Shown piece by piece: positions 10,367 to 19,494 of a stretch of DNA of 24,332 nucleotides (positions are counted from its first letter, which is position 1; every line of letters starts with the position of its first letter). A model generated the notes under the pieces. The model saw nothing but the letters and a program-made list of their open reading frames with translations, made no database searches and had not been told where the DNA came from. The stretch lies in NCBI GenBank assembly GCA_024364805.1, contig CM044502.1, positions 68,444,242-68,468,573 on the forward strand. The letters run 5' to 3'. This DNA comes from Euprymna scolopes. Lineage: Eukaryota; Mollusca; Cephalopoda; Sepiida; Sepiolidae. The translations under genes were made by a program, and so were the position numbers.

Positions 10367-10383
10367 ACACACACACACACACA
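10367..10383. repeat. (AC)n microsatellite
   Basis: About eight AC units ending in 'ACATC', downstream of the TMEM18 poly(A) signal on the minus strand. Confidence 0.9.
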
Positions 10384-10447
10384 TCTACTGTTTTATTTAT
10401 ACTGATAAAAAAATGAACAACAAAGACAGATCTACTAGAAAAATAGT

Positions 10448-10453
10448 TTTATT
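10448..10453 (-). promoter_or_regulatory. Candidate poly(A) signal of TMEM18
   Basis: AATAAA on the minus strand, about 310 nt after the TMEM18 stop codon. Another lies about 55 nt further on (near 10393). The DNA between stop and signal (10454-10759) would be the 3' UTR; it holds no recognisable repeat. Which signal is used cannot be told from sequence. Confidence 0.5.
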
Positions 10454-10759
10454 TATAATCTCATTCTAAAACTTAAAAAAACCCTTTGTTTTGTAATTTC
10501 ATTTTGGATAAAACTACTTTTCACCCCATTTAAAAAAAACAAAAACGGCTTTTGTGAATGAAAAAAATAAAAAGCACTGTATAAGATAAAAAAACGAATC
10601 AGAGAGAAAATGCTTCTCTGTGATTACCAGAAATACTGAATGAAAAATCCCATCTTCTGAAGAAGAGAAGTGTAATAATAGCAAACTCTGAGGGACACAA
10701 CTGTCATTATAGTTGTTGTATTGCTTGGTTAGGTAAGTTTCCATCTAATATATCATTTG

Positions 10760-10945
10760 TCATTTCATTTTCTTGCTCTCTTCTTTCTGATCAGGACTGC
10801 TGCTACTGGTTGTCGTGGTAGTCATAGTTGTGCTGGTGGTTGTGATTTGACCATCTTTTCTGCGGTTCTGGGCTCTCGCCTGCTGTTTGTATTTTAATCT
10901 TTTTACTTTAGAAATCAAATTACCAACATTCCACAGCCAAACAAT
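10760..10945 (-). CDS. TMEM18: TMEM18, last coding exon
   Basis: Sixty-one codons plus TGA, preceded by a strong acceptor (T-run then CCAG). It begins IVWLWNVGNLISKVKRLKY, aligning with VVMWVWKTLNVMTDLK of vertebrate TMEM18, which finishes the last membrane segment. A basic stretch follows (KVKRLKYKQQARAQNRRK), as in TMEM18 proteins, where the basic tail has been linked to nuclear localisation and DNA binding. After that comes a Thr/Ser run (about 15 of 17 residues) and a charged end, KEESKKMK. This makes the tail longer than in human TMEM18 (140 aa in total). The phase is 0 and joins the exon at 16060-16153. TMEM18 is a small multi-pass nuclear-envelope protein reported to interact with nuclear-pore components and associated with body weight in mammals. 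Confidence 0.9.
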   Translation of the reverse strand: MVWLWNVGNLISKVKRLKYKQQARAQNRRKDGQITTTSTTMTTTTTSSSSPDQKEESKKMK

Positions 10946-11224
10946 CTGGAAAAAAAAATTTTTTTACAAATATTTCAGACAATTTATTTTAGATACCTTT
11001 CCTAAAAAAAACATTAAAATTAAAATAAAAATACTCTGCAACAACTTGTGGCACAACACTATTCATGTGGAGGGTTTTACACATACATAAACTGAAGACA
11101 TACCATAATTTTATCCTAATCAGTTTAAAAATGTTGTGAATTGCAAACTACACATACTGCAACAAAAATAAACATTAATCTAGCTTTGACCTCCTACTGA
11201 CTACCGCTGACTTCTCACTGCCCC

Positions 11225-11312
11225 AAAGAGGAAGCCAGACCTTTTATTGACGTAACAGATAAAAGTGCTGGAAGTTGAAGGTTCAATCCTCAGTGGGAGT
11301 GACATTAAGAAT
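11225..11312 (+). repeat. Possible tRNA-derived SINE head, degenerate
   Basis: 'AAGGTTCAATCCTCAGTGGG' contains a good Pol III B box (GGTTCRANNCC type). Upstream, 'GTAACAGATAAAAGTGCTGG' resembles the A-box to anticodon part of tRNA-derived SINEs. The spacing is shorter than in a tRNA, so this is a decayed copy at best. It lies in the last TMEM18 intron. Confidence 0.4.
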
Positions 11313-12113
11313 ACAAGTTTTTAAGAAAATAATGACAGATTTCACTTACAAAAAACACAGTTGAAATAACGAGACATGTCTCTAACACTGAGTTTAGTAT
11401 TAGTCAACATTTGCTTTCAGTTATTCATGGTTAAGAATGCATGGTCATCCTCTACTTTCTTCATCTTCAAAGCTCCTTTACCATTACGGAATTTCTGAAA
11501 CTATGTTCATATTGTCCGATCACTCATGGACCCTTATCATCACGGTTCTGTTGATATTAGCAACTAATTGAGAAAAATTATGATCGAGTTTGAATTCTTG
11601 CAAGAAAAGTATACACATTTCTTTTTTTGTCATCTTCGTTATTAATAATTTATATATGCTTCATTATTGTATTCTGAATTAAATTATTGGAAAGTAATTA
11701 CAGAGAAAACATCAATTATGAAAAATAAAGATGACCTAAAAGCTTCCTTTTCATTAGCTACTACATAAGGGTGTAAAAGAGGGTGCCACTCCTTTATCAA
11801 GATGACTCCACTTACCCTTGATCCTCACCTTATAATGCTGAGTGTTTAACAAGAGGACATTACGTATCGCTTTTGAGCCTTTAGTATGATTTGACCGAAT
11901 ATTGAACCCTACTCTCACAGTACATTAACAAAGGCTCTTATAACAAATAGGTTTGTTTATCAATCATTAAGCATGTAAAACTTGGTATGAATTCAAAAAA
12001 TTCCAACCAAAATCAATCTTTTTAAAAGCGAGTCAAAGAAAAAGACAATAAATTTGGCCAATATCTTCCAAACAATTGTACACTCAATACTGAAGTGGGA
12101 GAAAATTTTGAGT
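11313..12113. other. Intronic DNA, possible antisense SINE scrap
   Basis: This is intron of TMEM18. At about 11770-11930 the reverse strand reads 'GAGTAGGGTTCAATATTC', which is B-box-like. The surrounding order of short blocks resembles an antisense tRNA-derived SINE, but I cannot delimit it. Nothing else is recognisable. Confidence 0.35.
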
Positions 12114-12286
12114 NNNNNNNNNNNNNNNNNNNNNNNNNNNNNNNNNNNNNNNNNNNNNNNNNNNNNNNNNNNNNNNNNNNNNNNNNNNNNNNNNNNNNNN
12201 NNNNNNNNNNNNNNNNNNNNNNNNNNNNNNNNNNNNNNNNNNNNNNNNNNNNNNNNNNNNNNNNNNNNNNNNNNNNNNNNNNNNNN
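12114..12286. other. Assembly gap (173 N)
   Basis: A run of N followed by a T tract. The reading frames crossing it are meaningless. Confidence 1.
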
Positions 12287-12631
12287 TTTTTTTTTTTACT
12301 CAAATTATTTAAAATGTACAGTATTATTTTTTTTTGACAGCTGCATCAATCCTATCATTTTAAAAAGCACTTGATAAGAATTTGTAACATATTAGAAGTT
12401 CTCCTGCTCAGTTTGTAGAAAGTGAACACTGTGCAACTTAATGCTTGTGGTACGTGTAAGTATGTGTTATACAAGAAGTGCAGTGGAATTACTAGTAAAT
12501 TGTAAGAAAATAACCAGTTTGTGTATAAGTGTAAGACAATAGGGACTTCAGATGTGGCAAAAAATATATTTAGGTGACAAAGCTATCAAAATTGTTCAGA
12601 AGTTTTGTTACCGTAGTGATACCGTTGGAGC

Positions 12632-12652
12632 GCCGGGGGAGGGGCGGGCAGG
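12632..12652 (+). other. G-rich island, possible quadruplex
   Basis: Runs G5, G4, G3 and G2 lie within about 18 nt, in otherwise AT-rich intron just upstream of a LINE fragment. At most two or three tetrads could form. Confidence 0.5.
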
Positions 12653-12664
12653 TACTATTGTGAT

Positions 12665-12823
12665 TGTAAGAGTTAGGAGTGAATGAAGTAATTTCAAGGA
12701 ATTTCTACTGTTAATAATTAGCAGAGAGTTCCACAGTCAACTAAGAGAAGAGTAATAGGCATATATACACAGTGTGATGATGTGTGGAAGTGAAACCTGG
12801 CCAGTGAGGGTTGAAGATATGTG
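12665..12823 (+). mobile_element. LINE fragment (YGSETW region)
   Basis: One plus-strand frame reads RVRSE.SNFKEFLL, then FHSQLREE, two stop codons, and AYIHSVMMCGSETWPVRVED. This matches the segment of non-LTR reverse transcriptase ORFs with the LYGSETWPV block, upstream of the 'RLRWFGHV' region seen at 17.9 kb. Three in-frame stops within about 50 codons show it is dead. Clade not assigned. Confidence 0.75.
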
Positions 12824-13974
12824 TTGCATGTTATAGTCTACATTGTACCGTAAAGAACCTATTAATTTTATAAAATTATTTATATTATAATGACGTGAAT
12901 GAAAATTTAAAATGTAAAACTCATGTATCATGGTTCAATTGTGTTCTAAACAGAAACATTCATTTTGAATGCACGTCTTATCAAAAAGCTTACTGTGCTT
13001 ACTGTTGATTTTATATGCCGGGACCTTCTACTTGTGCGATGATAAAACATTTCAAATGCGGTTGTGATATTAGGTTATATAAGGGTGTTTGGTCATAATT
13101 GAACTGTTCTTTTTTAAACTAGATTTTTGATAATCAATTTTTGATACTTATCAGAGTCATTACAAGAGAAAACCTATCTAAGAACATTTCCAGGTACATT
13201 TGTGTAAAATAAAAAAAAATAAAAAACAGCCCAATCATTTCGGAATCCATAGAGAACAAACAAACACACTTCAATGAAGTGAGTTTTGTAGAAAAGTAGA
13301 GATTTCCTGAAACTTCAACTTGTGATATCTCATTTATTTTTTGGATTATTTTGATAAAATTAAGATGCAAACAAAATTTAATCTTTTCTGTTTATAAATG
13401 TACAATTCTTTCTCTTGTACCATAATTTTTTTTTTTTTTGTGGTTTCAGGTTACTATTTCCAGTAACAAGTAATTTATTTTTAATGTGTTTTTCAAATTT
13501 AGTATGTGTGATATGGTGTATGCATATAAAAATAGTCACATCTTAGAATAAAAGAGATACATGTCAATATGTTGCCTTAAGTTGTGTTTTACAAAAACAT
13601 CCAATTTGAAAATTTTAATGAACAATTTTTTTTTTACATATTATTAAATTGTTTTTATCTATTTTTACAAGGTACAAATCTAAGGTGTTTTTCTTTTTAT
13701 TGGTTTACTATTTTAAGAAAAATGTAGCTTAATTTCTAATGTGCTATAAATCATATCAAGAAGATTCAATGTTTTAGCCGTTGTAATAAATATATAATCA
13801 GTTAATGTTATACTTTCATGCCAATTTTTATATAAGTTTTCAAGAAATAATGGAATTTTGTCCAATATTTAGACTGATTTAAACTCATCACTATTGTTTC
13901 CATTATGATTAAGTTTCATTTAGCACAAGAAGATATTTAATTTGTAAGGATTTTTCATTTATTTACAGCCAGCA
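12824..13974. other. AT-rich intron, nothing recognised
   Basis: This is TMEM18 intron with A and T runs. The minus frames at 12737-12931 and 13134-13370 show no motif. Confidence 0.55.
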
Positions 13975-14032
13975 TTGTTAGTTGCTGTTTACTTGCCTTC
14001 CTATGCGAACAGTTAAACACAAAGCCTCCATT
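13975..14032 (+). repeat. Dispersed repeat R2, 5' fragment
   Basis: 'TTACTTGCCTTCCTATGCGAA' minus its last base and 'CAGTTAAACACAAAG' match 'GTACTTGTCTTCTTATGAAG' and 'GCAGTTAGACACAAGG' of the fuller copy at 21855-22010. Confidence 0.5.
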
Positions 14033-14261
14033 TTTTTAATCATACACTATGAAAATTGGTTTCTAAACCAACAGCACACATAATGACAAATGTGCCAAAA
14101 ACTTTAAATGGTCTTAATCAGGTACTTATAACTTAAAGTATCTGAATAAATTTGTTGCTATTGTTTATGCTTTATAAAGGTTTATGTTACAACTTATTAA
14201 ATATGATGAAAATAAAAGTTTGCTTTTGAATAGCTATTTCAAGTTACCTAAGACTTTATAA

Positions 14262-14460
14262 TGAATCGTCTGACAATATGGAAGAAAGTTGTAAGCATTT
14301 CCTCGGACTACAACTTGGATGTCTTCAAGTCCAATGTTAACAAATTCCTAATGAACCGCCCCCTTAAGTAAACACTTCATCAAATCTCCACACTAACGTA
14401 ATGTACTTGCAATAACCCTTATCCCTGAGTGGCTTCCGGGCCTTGATAAGTGGTGATCAC

Positions 14461-14493
<33 letters not shown>
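14262..14493 (+). mobile_element. LINE 3' end with A28 tail
   Basis: The plus frame reads RLTIWKKVVSISSDYNLDVF, then KSNVNKFLMNRPLK and a stop. This is the C-terminal WNSLP...DYNL..FKSNVN block typical of CR1-like and related LINEs. A short 3' UTR follows with 'GGGCCTTGATAAGTGGTGA', then 28 A. A second copy of the family in the opposite orientation is at 15569-15935. The copy is severely 5'-truncated. The long A tail suggests it is not very old, although the WNSLP motif is altered (IWKKV). Confidence 0.85.
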
Positions 14494-14495
<2 letters not shown>

Positions 14496-15568
14496 CCTAA
14501 CTGCTCATAAAAAGAAAATCAAAGATTAAAACAAAAATGCTGCCAATAAAACAAATCTGGAGAAACAATTTTTAGAAAACAAAAAACAAAAGACAAAAAA
14601 AAATAGCAGATAAGGTGGATGTCTTTCAAGTATTTCACTACATCTGCTAAACAGATATTAAAAAAAAAAAAAAAAAGGTTTGGCATACAGACAAAAAAAG
14701 ATTTCTAAAAAGAATATTGGGCAAGATCAAATTACAATGCATTCCTTCAAGCAGCAAAGTAATAAAATGTTCATTTCACAGTTCATAGTACAGTTTTAAG
14801 GTAAGAGAGAGTTATATAGAAGTGTTATAGCGTATGCATTCTATATCTTTTCTGTCACACAAAACTGCCTGATGAATAATTTCATTTCAGAGTTTGTAGT
14901 CATCCGGCATTGTTTTTATTTTTAATATTTAACTCCAACCCCATCCAGCTCTCAATAATCAAAGGAAGAAAAAAAAAGTAAATTCATTTTTTTTCTTCTT
15001 AAGGTAATCAGAAATTAAGTTTTTTTTCAACGAGCAATAATTCAGTCCCTATAATCATCCTATTAAAATTTAAAAAAAAAAATAAAAGTTGAAAGATTAG
15101 CAAATAAGTCAGACTAATCGTTACTGGTTTTGGGTGAAATTGGAAAAAAATTCTTCACTCTAAATAAAAAGTCAACAGTTGGTGTTTTTTTTTTATGTCA
15201 TCAAAACTGATAATATATTAAACATTAAATTATTCATGTAATTCTATGATTTTATATGAATATTAGTATTGATTGTTTCTTTTTTTATTATTTTTATGGA
15301 AAATAAAATTAAAAGTCTTCAGAGTTGCAGTAACTATACCAATTTGATTTCTAAAACTTTGGAATTTTATTCTATTTTATTTTTTTTTAAAGAAAACATG
15401 CATGCAATTATCTGATTTTCATATTTTAATTTTTTATAAGTATGATTAGGAACTGCAAATTTTCTGCCTAGTTATCAGGCGTAAACTCACTTCAGCTTCT
15501 GTTCATTAACAGTTGAAAAATAAATACGATCTGCATATAGCCATATTAAAGTTTTATACCAAACAAAA
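14494..15568. other. AT-rich intron, nothing recognised
   Basis: Many A and T tracts and no motif-bearing frame. This is TMEM18 intron. Confidence 0.5.
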
Positions 15569-15935
15569 TTTTTTTTTTTTACAAAGGAGTCACCATTTAT
15601 TGAGGCCCAGGATAAGAGTTAATGAGCGCACAGCAATCAATGGGATAATATAGTAGTAATCGTTAGTAGTGGAAATTTGTTAAATTGGATTACTTAAGGG
15701 AACAGCTCGTCAAAAATTTGTTCATGACCATATTGTAGTCAGTTGGAAAGCAGGAAAATGGAACAGAGTTCCACATGTGTGCAGTTCTAAGAAAGAAGCT
15801 TTGTTCATGGAATCTACATTTAGATTTAGACACAGGTAAAGAGTGGGGGAAATTATTGATAGTGGTTTCAGCTAGACGAGTGCCTTTCATGAAAGTAACT
15901 AGTAAGTTATCTAGATGGGTGCTCATTAGCATGCA
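15569..15935 (-). mobile_element. LINE 3' end with A12 tail, same family as at 14.3 kb
   Basis: The minus frame reads [19 protein letters not shown], then CRFHEQSFFLRTAHMWNSVP and FSCFPTDYNMVMNKFLTS. This is the R.A.LWNSLP..CFP.DYN C-terminal block of CR1-like LINEs. The 3' UTR has 'CTTATCCTGGGCCTCAATAA' and 'ATGGTGACTC', then A12 (T12 on the plus strand, 15569-15580). The 80-codon frame is open, so it is less decayed than the LINEs at 3-10 kb. It is heavily 5'-truncated. Confidence 0.88.
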
Positions 15936-16059
15936 TGATGCTCCTTAGCTTGCAAGTTATTACATTATTTATTTGAATAATGTTCAATATATGAGTAGAA
16001 CTTGGTGGCTGTATTAAATATGCATATTTCACAATTAATCTAGAATTATTTTTACTTAC

Positions 16060-16153
16060 CACTATAGTCAAGCAGTTCAATAACATGGGCACTGAAAACA
16101 CAAGTGAAATGAAAAGACCTCGGCTGTCAAAATATTGTTCCTTAGAAAACAAT
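16060..16153 (-). CDS. TMEM18: TMEM18, penultimate coding exon
   Basis: Ninety-four nucleotides: one base completing an Arg codon, then 31 codons, ending at a consensus donor GTAAGT. The acceptor is CTTTTTTTAG. It encodes [20 protein letters not shown] then [11 protein letters not shown]. Human TMEM18 reads [20 protein letters not shown] then APLLVNAMIIV at the same place, an unmistakable match that includes the YFDSRG signature and the following membrane helix. The phases join the exon at 19440-19494 (AG|A) and the last exon (phase 0). The long frame at 15907-16260 that covers it is mostly intron read-through. Confidence 0.95.
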
Positions 16154-16500
16154 CTAAAAAAAGGAAAAAGATAAAAAAGAAAGTGTAAAATAATTACATG
16201 AAAAAAAAAAAAATGCTTGGTTTTTGTCAGCCAATTAAATACCTTATAATTCAAGTACAAATTTTTACATTCAATAACACCTGAGAATTTTGTTTTTATA
16301 TCTTTTGTGTAGAGTTTGATTTTTCACTTGATTATAATAAAATTGGATGATTTAAACTAAAATTGCCTAATTTCAAAATTGCATTCAGTTCTGTTATTTC
16401 CTATTACAATTTTTCCTTTCTCTCCATTTCTTTGAATAAGCACTATCAATTGATTGTCTGTGAGAAATAAAACTTTCAGTTGATTGTTTTTATTATTTTG

Positions 16501-16954
16501 CTAACAGGAAAGGGGCGCTCGGCTTTGTCCAGTCATAAAATATGCTTAAATATATTTAAATTTGTCCAGATTTTGTATATATTTTTATAAAGTCGCGATT
16601 TCAAAAGTGAAAAAAAAAAAATAAATAAAAAAATATTTAGGTGCCATCAGCTAAAATCGAAACTAAAATCAAAACTGTAGCATTCAAAGCTGATAAAGTT
16701 ACCACTGTACCAATGTGACATGCATATGAACTGATTAAAAATGAAAAATAAGCTAAGACGAATATGAAAAATGTTTAACAATTTTTTTTCATTTTTGACC
16801 CCTTAAAAACTATTTTAACCGGCTGAAGACTCATAAAAGAATGGTCCGTAAAACCCAATCATTTGAGGTCCTAGTGCCACTCTGCGACTTTTAGTTTCGG
16901 AAGAGATAGAGTTTGAAAATATGGAGACAAACATATAGCTACATATATATTAGA
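16501..16954 (-). mobile_element. Helitron-like non-autonomous element, copy A
   Basis: Read on the minus strand it starts 'TCTAATATATATGTAGC' directly after the 3' end of copy B. It ends 'GGACAAAGCCGAGCGCCCC', then 'TTTCCTGTTAG'. The TC start, the hairpin-like G/C end and the CTAG-type terminus (here TTAG) fit Helitron ends. Copies A and B match over their whole length at a period of about 454 bp. There is no coding capacity. It lies in the TMEM18 intron between the exons at 16 and 19 kb. Confidence 0.65.
16641..16715 (-). repeat. tRNA-like segment in Helitron-like copy A
   Basis: On the minus strand: 'CATTGGTACAGTGGTAAC' is a Pol III A-box-like start, and 'AGTTTCGATTTTAGCTG' is B-box-like. 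Together they span about 75 nt, as in a tRNA, and are followed by T-rich DNA. I take it as a tRNA-derived piece, not a tRNA gene. Confidence 0.5.
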
Positions 16955-17434
16955 CTAGCAGAAGGAGGTGGGGCGTCTGGCTTTGCCCAGGCATAAAATA
17001 TGCTTATATATGATATTTTAATTGGTTCAGATTTTGTATATATTATTATAGAGTCGTGATTTCAAAAGTAAAAAAAAAAAAAAAGTATTTGAGTGCCATC
17101 AGTTAGAATCGAAACCAAAACTGTAGCATTCAAAACTGATGAGGTTATCACTGCACCAATGTATATGAACTGATTAAAAATTAAACATTAAAAATAAATG
17201 AATGATGAATAAATAAGATGAATGCAAAATATATAGAACAATTTTTTCAATTTTAACCCATTTTTGACCCGTTAAAAACTATTTTAACCGTTTAAAGACC
17301 CATAAAAGAACGGTCTGTAAAAAATCCGATCATTTGAGGGCCGTAGCACTCTCTGCAACTTTTAGTTTTGGAGGAGATAGAGTTTGAAAATATGGAGACA
17401 GAAAGACAGACATATAACCGTTTATATATTAGAT
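16955..17434 (-). mobile_element. Helitron-like non-autonomous element, copy B
   Basis: Read on the minus strand it starts 'TCTAATATATAAACGG', preceded by A. It ends 'GCCTGGGCAAAGCCAGACGC', then 'CCCACCTCCTTCTGCTAG', followed at once by the T of copy A. The CTGG/CCAG inverted repeat a short distance before CTAG is the usual Helitron 3' hairpin. Blocks such as 'CTCTATCTCC', 'AAACTAAAAGT' and 'CCCTCAAATGATCGGAT' are shared with copy A. Adjacent copies in the same orientation suggest a rolling-circle array. Confidence 0.68.
17093..17161 (-). repeat. tRNA-like segment in Helitron-like copy B
   Basis: On the minus strand: 'CATTGGTGCAGTGATAAC' (A box), then about 30 nt, then 'TTTTGGTTTCGATTCTAAC' (B box). 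Within about 10 nt after it comes a long T run that could stop Pol III. It is better preserved around the B box than copy A. Confidence 0.55.
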
Positions 17435-17639
17435 GACAAATATTGGATGACTGACAACACGGTCGTGGAATTGCAAGGGATGCCTCCTTTAAAGCTCTTC
17501 AATAAGATACACCCCAACTGAAGATTTGAAATCCGAGTTCTCTGCATGCAAATCAACAACTCTGCCACTAAACAACCATACCACATACAAGAAAGCTAAC
17601 CAACTACCAAAGCATATGCAACAGTGAACAATATTTCAA

Positions 17640-17985
17640 GAGGTGTTTCTATCACATCATCATCATATTCAGTTTAAGGTCTGTTTTACATGCTGACTTG
17701 TGTTAAACCGCTTTTTGAAATTGACTTCCAAGCTAACCTATCTGTGAACAGGTCTTTATTTATTGCTCTTTCTTTCATCTATCTTTATAATTTCCTCCCA
17801 TGTTTTTCTTGGCGTTACCCTGCCTTGACTCTGCCACCTCAACTATTCTACATCTCCTAACCAAGAATTTTCATACATTTTTTCAACATGGCCATAAATT
17901 TCAAAGCCTCCTGTTCCGCAGTTTTCTCCCAATATTATCCAGATTTAATCTTCCTCCTAGATCATTATTTTTGAAGCCTGTCTTT
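17640..17985 (-). mobile_element. LINE C-terminal fragment
   Basis: The minus strand reads LGGRLNLDNIGRKLRNRRL, then after a frame change IYGHVEKMYENSWLGDVE, GRVTPRKTWEEIIKID, and after another break DLFTDRLAWKSISKSGLTQV. This is the common LINE tail 'RLRWFGHVERM ... GRPRKTWEEVI..DL ... DRLAWKS'. It ends in (ATG)n-like DNA (17657-17670), a usual end for such elements. The frame at 17800-18084 on the other strand is a shadow of this. It is a dead copy and probably relates to the fragment at 12665. Confidence 0.85.
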
Positions 17986-17989
17986 AAAC

Positions 17990-18340
17990 ATTACACATCC
18001 ATTGTATCATTCTTAACTTTGCACAATTGCATAGAATTTAAGATGAAAACATTTTGGCACACAGAAATATTTATATATATATAACAGTAACCTTGTCAGT
18101 GTGTGTACAAAAAGTCTCTACCAAACTCCTCTCTGAATATTTGGTGTACAGAGTTGAAATTGTATATATATAAGGTATTTGGACTTGTCATACACTTTCA
18201 ATTTAGTTTTTAACTAGCGAAGGTAGTAAGTAAGGGTAAGTTAAAGAAACATTATTTCTACTGTTACTTTTGTGCATGTATAAAATTAAACATCATAGGT
18301 CAAAGTCACTTAATTTTTAAACTTTCACATCCATTTGTCA
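17990..18340. other. Intronic DNA, nothing recognised
   Basis: Contains short (TA)n tracts near 18070 and 18165. I found no motif-bearing frame. Confidence 0.5.
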
Positions 18341-18425
18341 GTAGCTCAGATGATAATGATGCTGGAGAGAGAAATAACGACTAAGGCTGGAGCACAAAAT
18401 GTTCTGGTTTTGATTTGATTTTTAG
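18340..18425 (+). repeat. Possible tRNA-derived SINE head
   Basis: 'GTCAGTAGCTCAGATGATAA' followed by 'TGCTGGAG' closely resembles a tRNA D-arm and A box. About 60 nt on, 'CTGGTTTTGATTTGA' could be a worn B box. No clear tail or target duplication is seen. Confidence 0.4.
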
Positions 18426-19256
18426 AAATTTTTTAAATCATTACTATATATTGGATAATAATCAATAGATAATTAGCACTATATAAATAAATAAGAATTC
18501 TGCATGAATTAAAATATAATATTTATGCATATTTTATGATCAGGCAATATCAGGCAACCTGCTAGTTAGAAATATATAACACATAAAACTTGTACAGTAA
18601 AGTTGTGGTCATAACTTGAGGTATATGATTGGAGTCATTTGAGAAAAATGTTGAGAATAACTTCATGTTGTTGTTTTGTGCCATTTTTTTTTATTTCTCT
18701 ACTTGTACTATTTTTATCTGTGCCATTATTACTGTGCACCATCCGAACTATCTTGACTTATCCATCATTAATTAAAAAAAGGAAGATGAGTAAACCAATC
18801 TACTTTAGTTTTCACCATTCATGTCTCCCACCCACCACGAAATTTGATGGAATTGTTATTTACAAGTGAAAAAAAAAAAAGCACAGTAAATATCAATCAG
18901 AAATGAAATTGGAGTCATTTTTCATGTGTTGAATTGATTAAATGTAAACAAAAAGTAAAGTTTTTGCAAGTAAAAAAAACAATATTAAATTCGTTTTGAA
19001 TGTATAACTTTTTTAAGGAAACATTTCTATACTTTTTTAAAGAATTTATCAAAAAATAGAAAAAAAAAAGAACAAATATTAAAAAAAAAGGTTTTAGCTT
19101 TGAGAAAACGATCTAATTGTGATTTCTTAGAATTTATACAAGAAAAATAGAATACACAGCATGGAATTTAAAAACTTCCCAAGTTAGTTGTTTATTTTTC
19201 TTTGCTGTAAATAAAATAAATAATAATAAAAAAATCTGTTTTTCAATAAAGTTTAC
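18426..19256. other. AT-rich intron, nothing recognised
   Basis: Long A and T tracts. The frame at 18639-18869 (hydrophobic, then basic) lacks any recognisable motif. Confidence 0.5.
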
Positions 19257-19320
19257 TCAGCTCCTCACAAGGGAGTTTGGGTTTGACACAAGGTTTGTTA
19301 AATGTAGATGACAAAGAGTA
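19257..19320 (+). repeat. Dispersed repeat R2, 3' fragment
   Basis: 'CTCAGCTCCTCACAAGGGAG' and 'GACACAAGGTTTGTTAAATG' match the second half of the copy at 21855-22010 ('CCAGCTCCTCAAACAAGG', 'AGACAAAATATGTTAAAA'). Confidence 0.45.
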
Positions 19321-19439
19321 TATCAACATCAACTTTCCTTCACAGATTTATGGGAGTGCCATCATAAGCATCAGAAATTAAACCAGTTTCTCTTAATTTT
19401 GTAAAGTAGAGAAGGCATTTTCCAAGAATGCAAAATTAC

Positions 19440-19494
19440 CTGTAATTAGCCGCAGCCCATTCATTGATGATTTCAGCTGAATAAACCAACAACA
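19440..19494 (-). CDS. TMEM18: TMEM18, internal coding exon
   Basis: Fifty-five nucleotides between the acceptor TTTTTCTCCTTCAG and the donor CAG|GTAATT. They encode (x)LLVYSAEIINEWAAANYR, with the first codon and the last Arg split across splice sites. This aligns with VILVYCAEYINEAAAMNWR of human TMEM18, directly before the LFSK block of the next exon. The upstream neighbour must end with one base of a split codon. I searched 19.5-24.3 kb on the minus strand for the preceding segment and did not find it, so the 5' exons are likely outside the window. Confidence 0.93.

Noticed and set aside
12022-12374. Frames spanning 12022-12374
   Set aside because: Most codons are N from the assembly gap.
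15907-16260. 117-residue minus-strand frame as a gene
   Set aside because: Only its middle (16060-16153) is the TMEM18 exon. The rest is intron before the acceptor and after the GTAAGT donor.
17093-17161. A functional tRNA gene
   Set aside because: The arms do not pair as a proper cloverleaf by eye, the B box has an extra base, and the segment lies within a repeated element.
17800-18084. 94-residue plus-strand frame
   Set aside because: It overlaps a LINE tail clearly coded on the minus strand (GHVEKM, KTWEEII).
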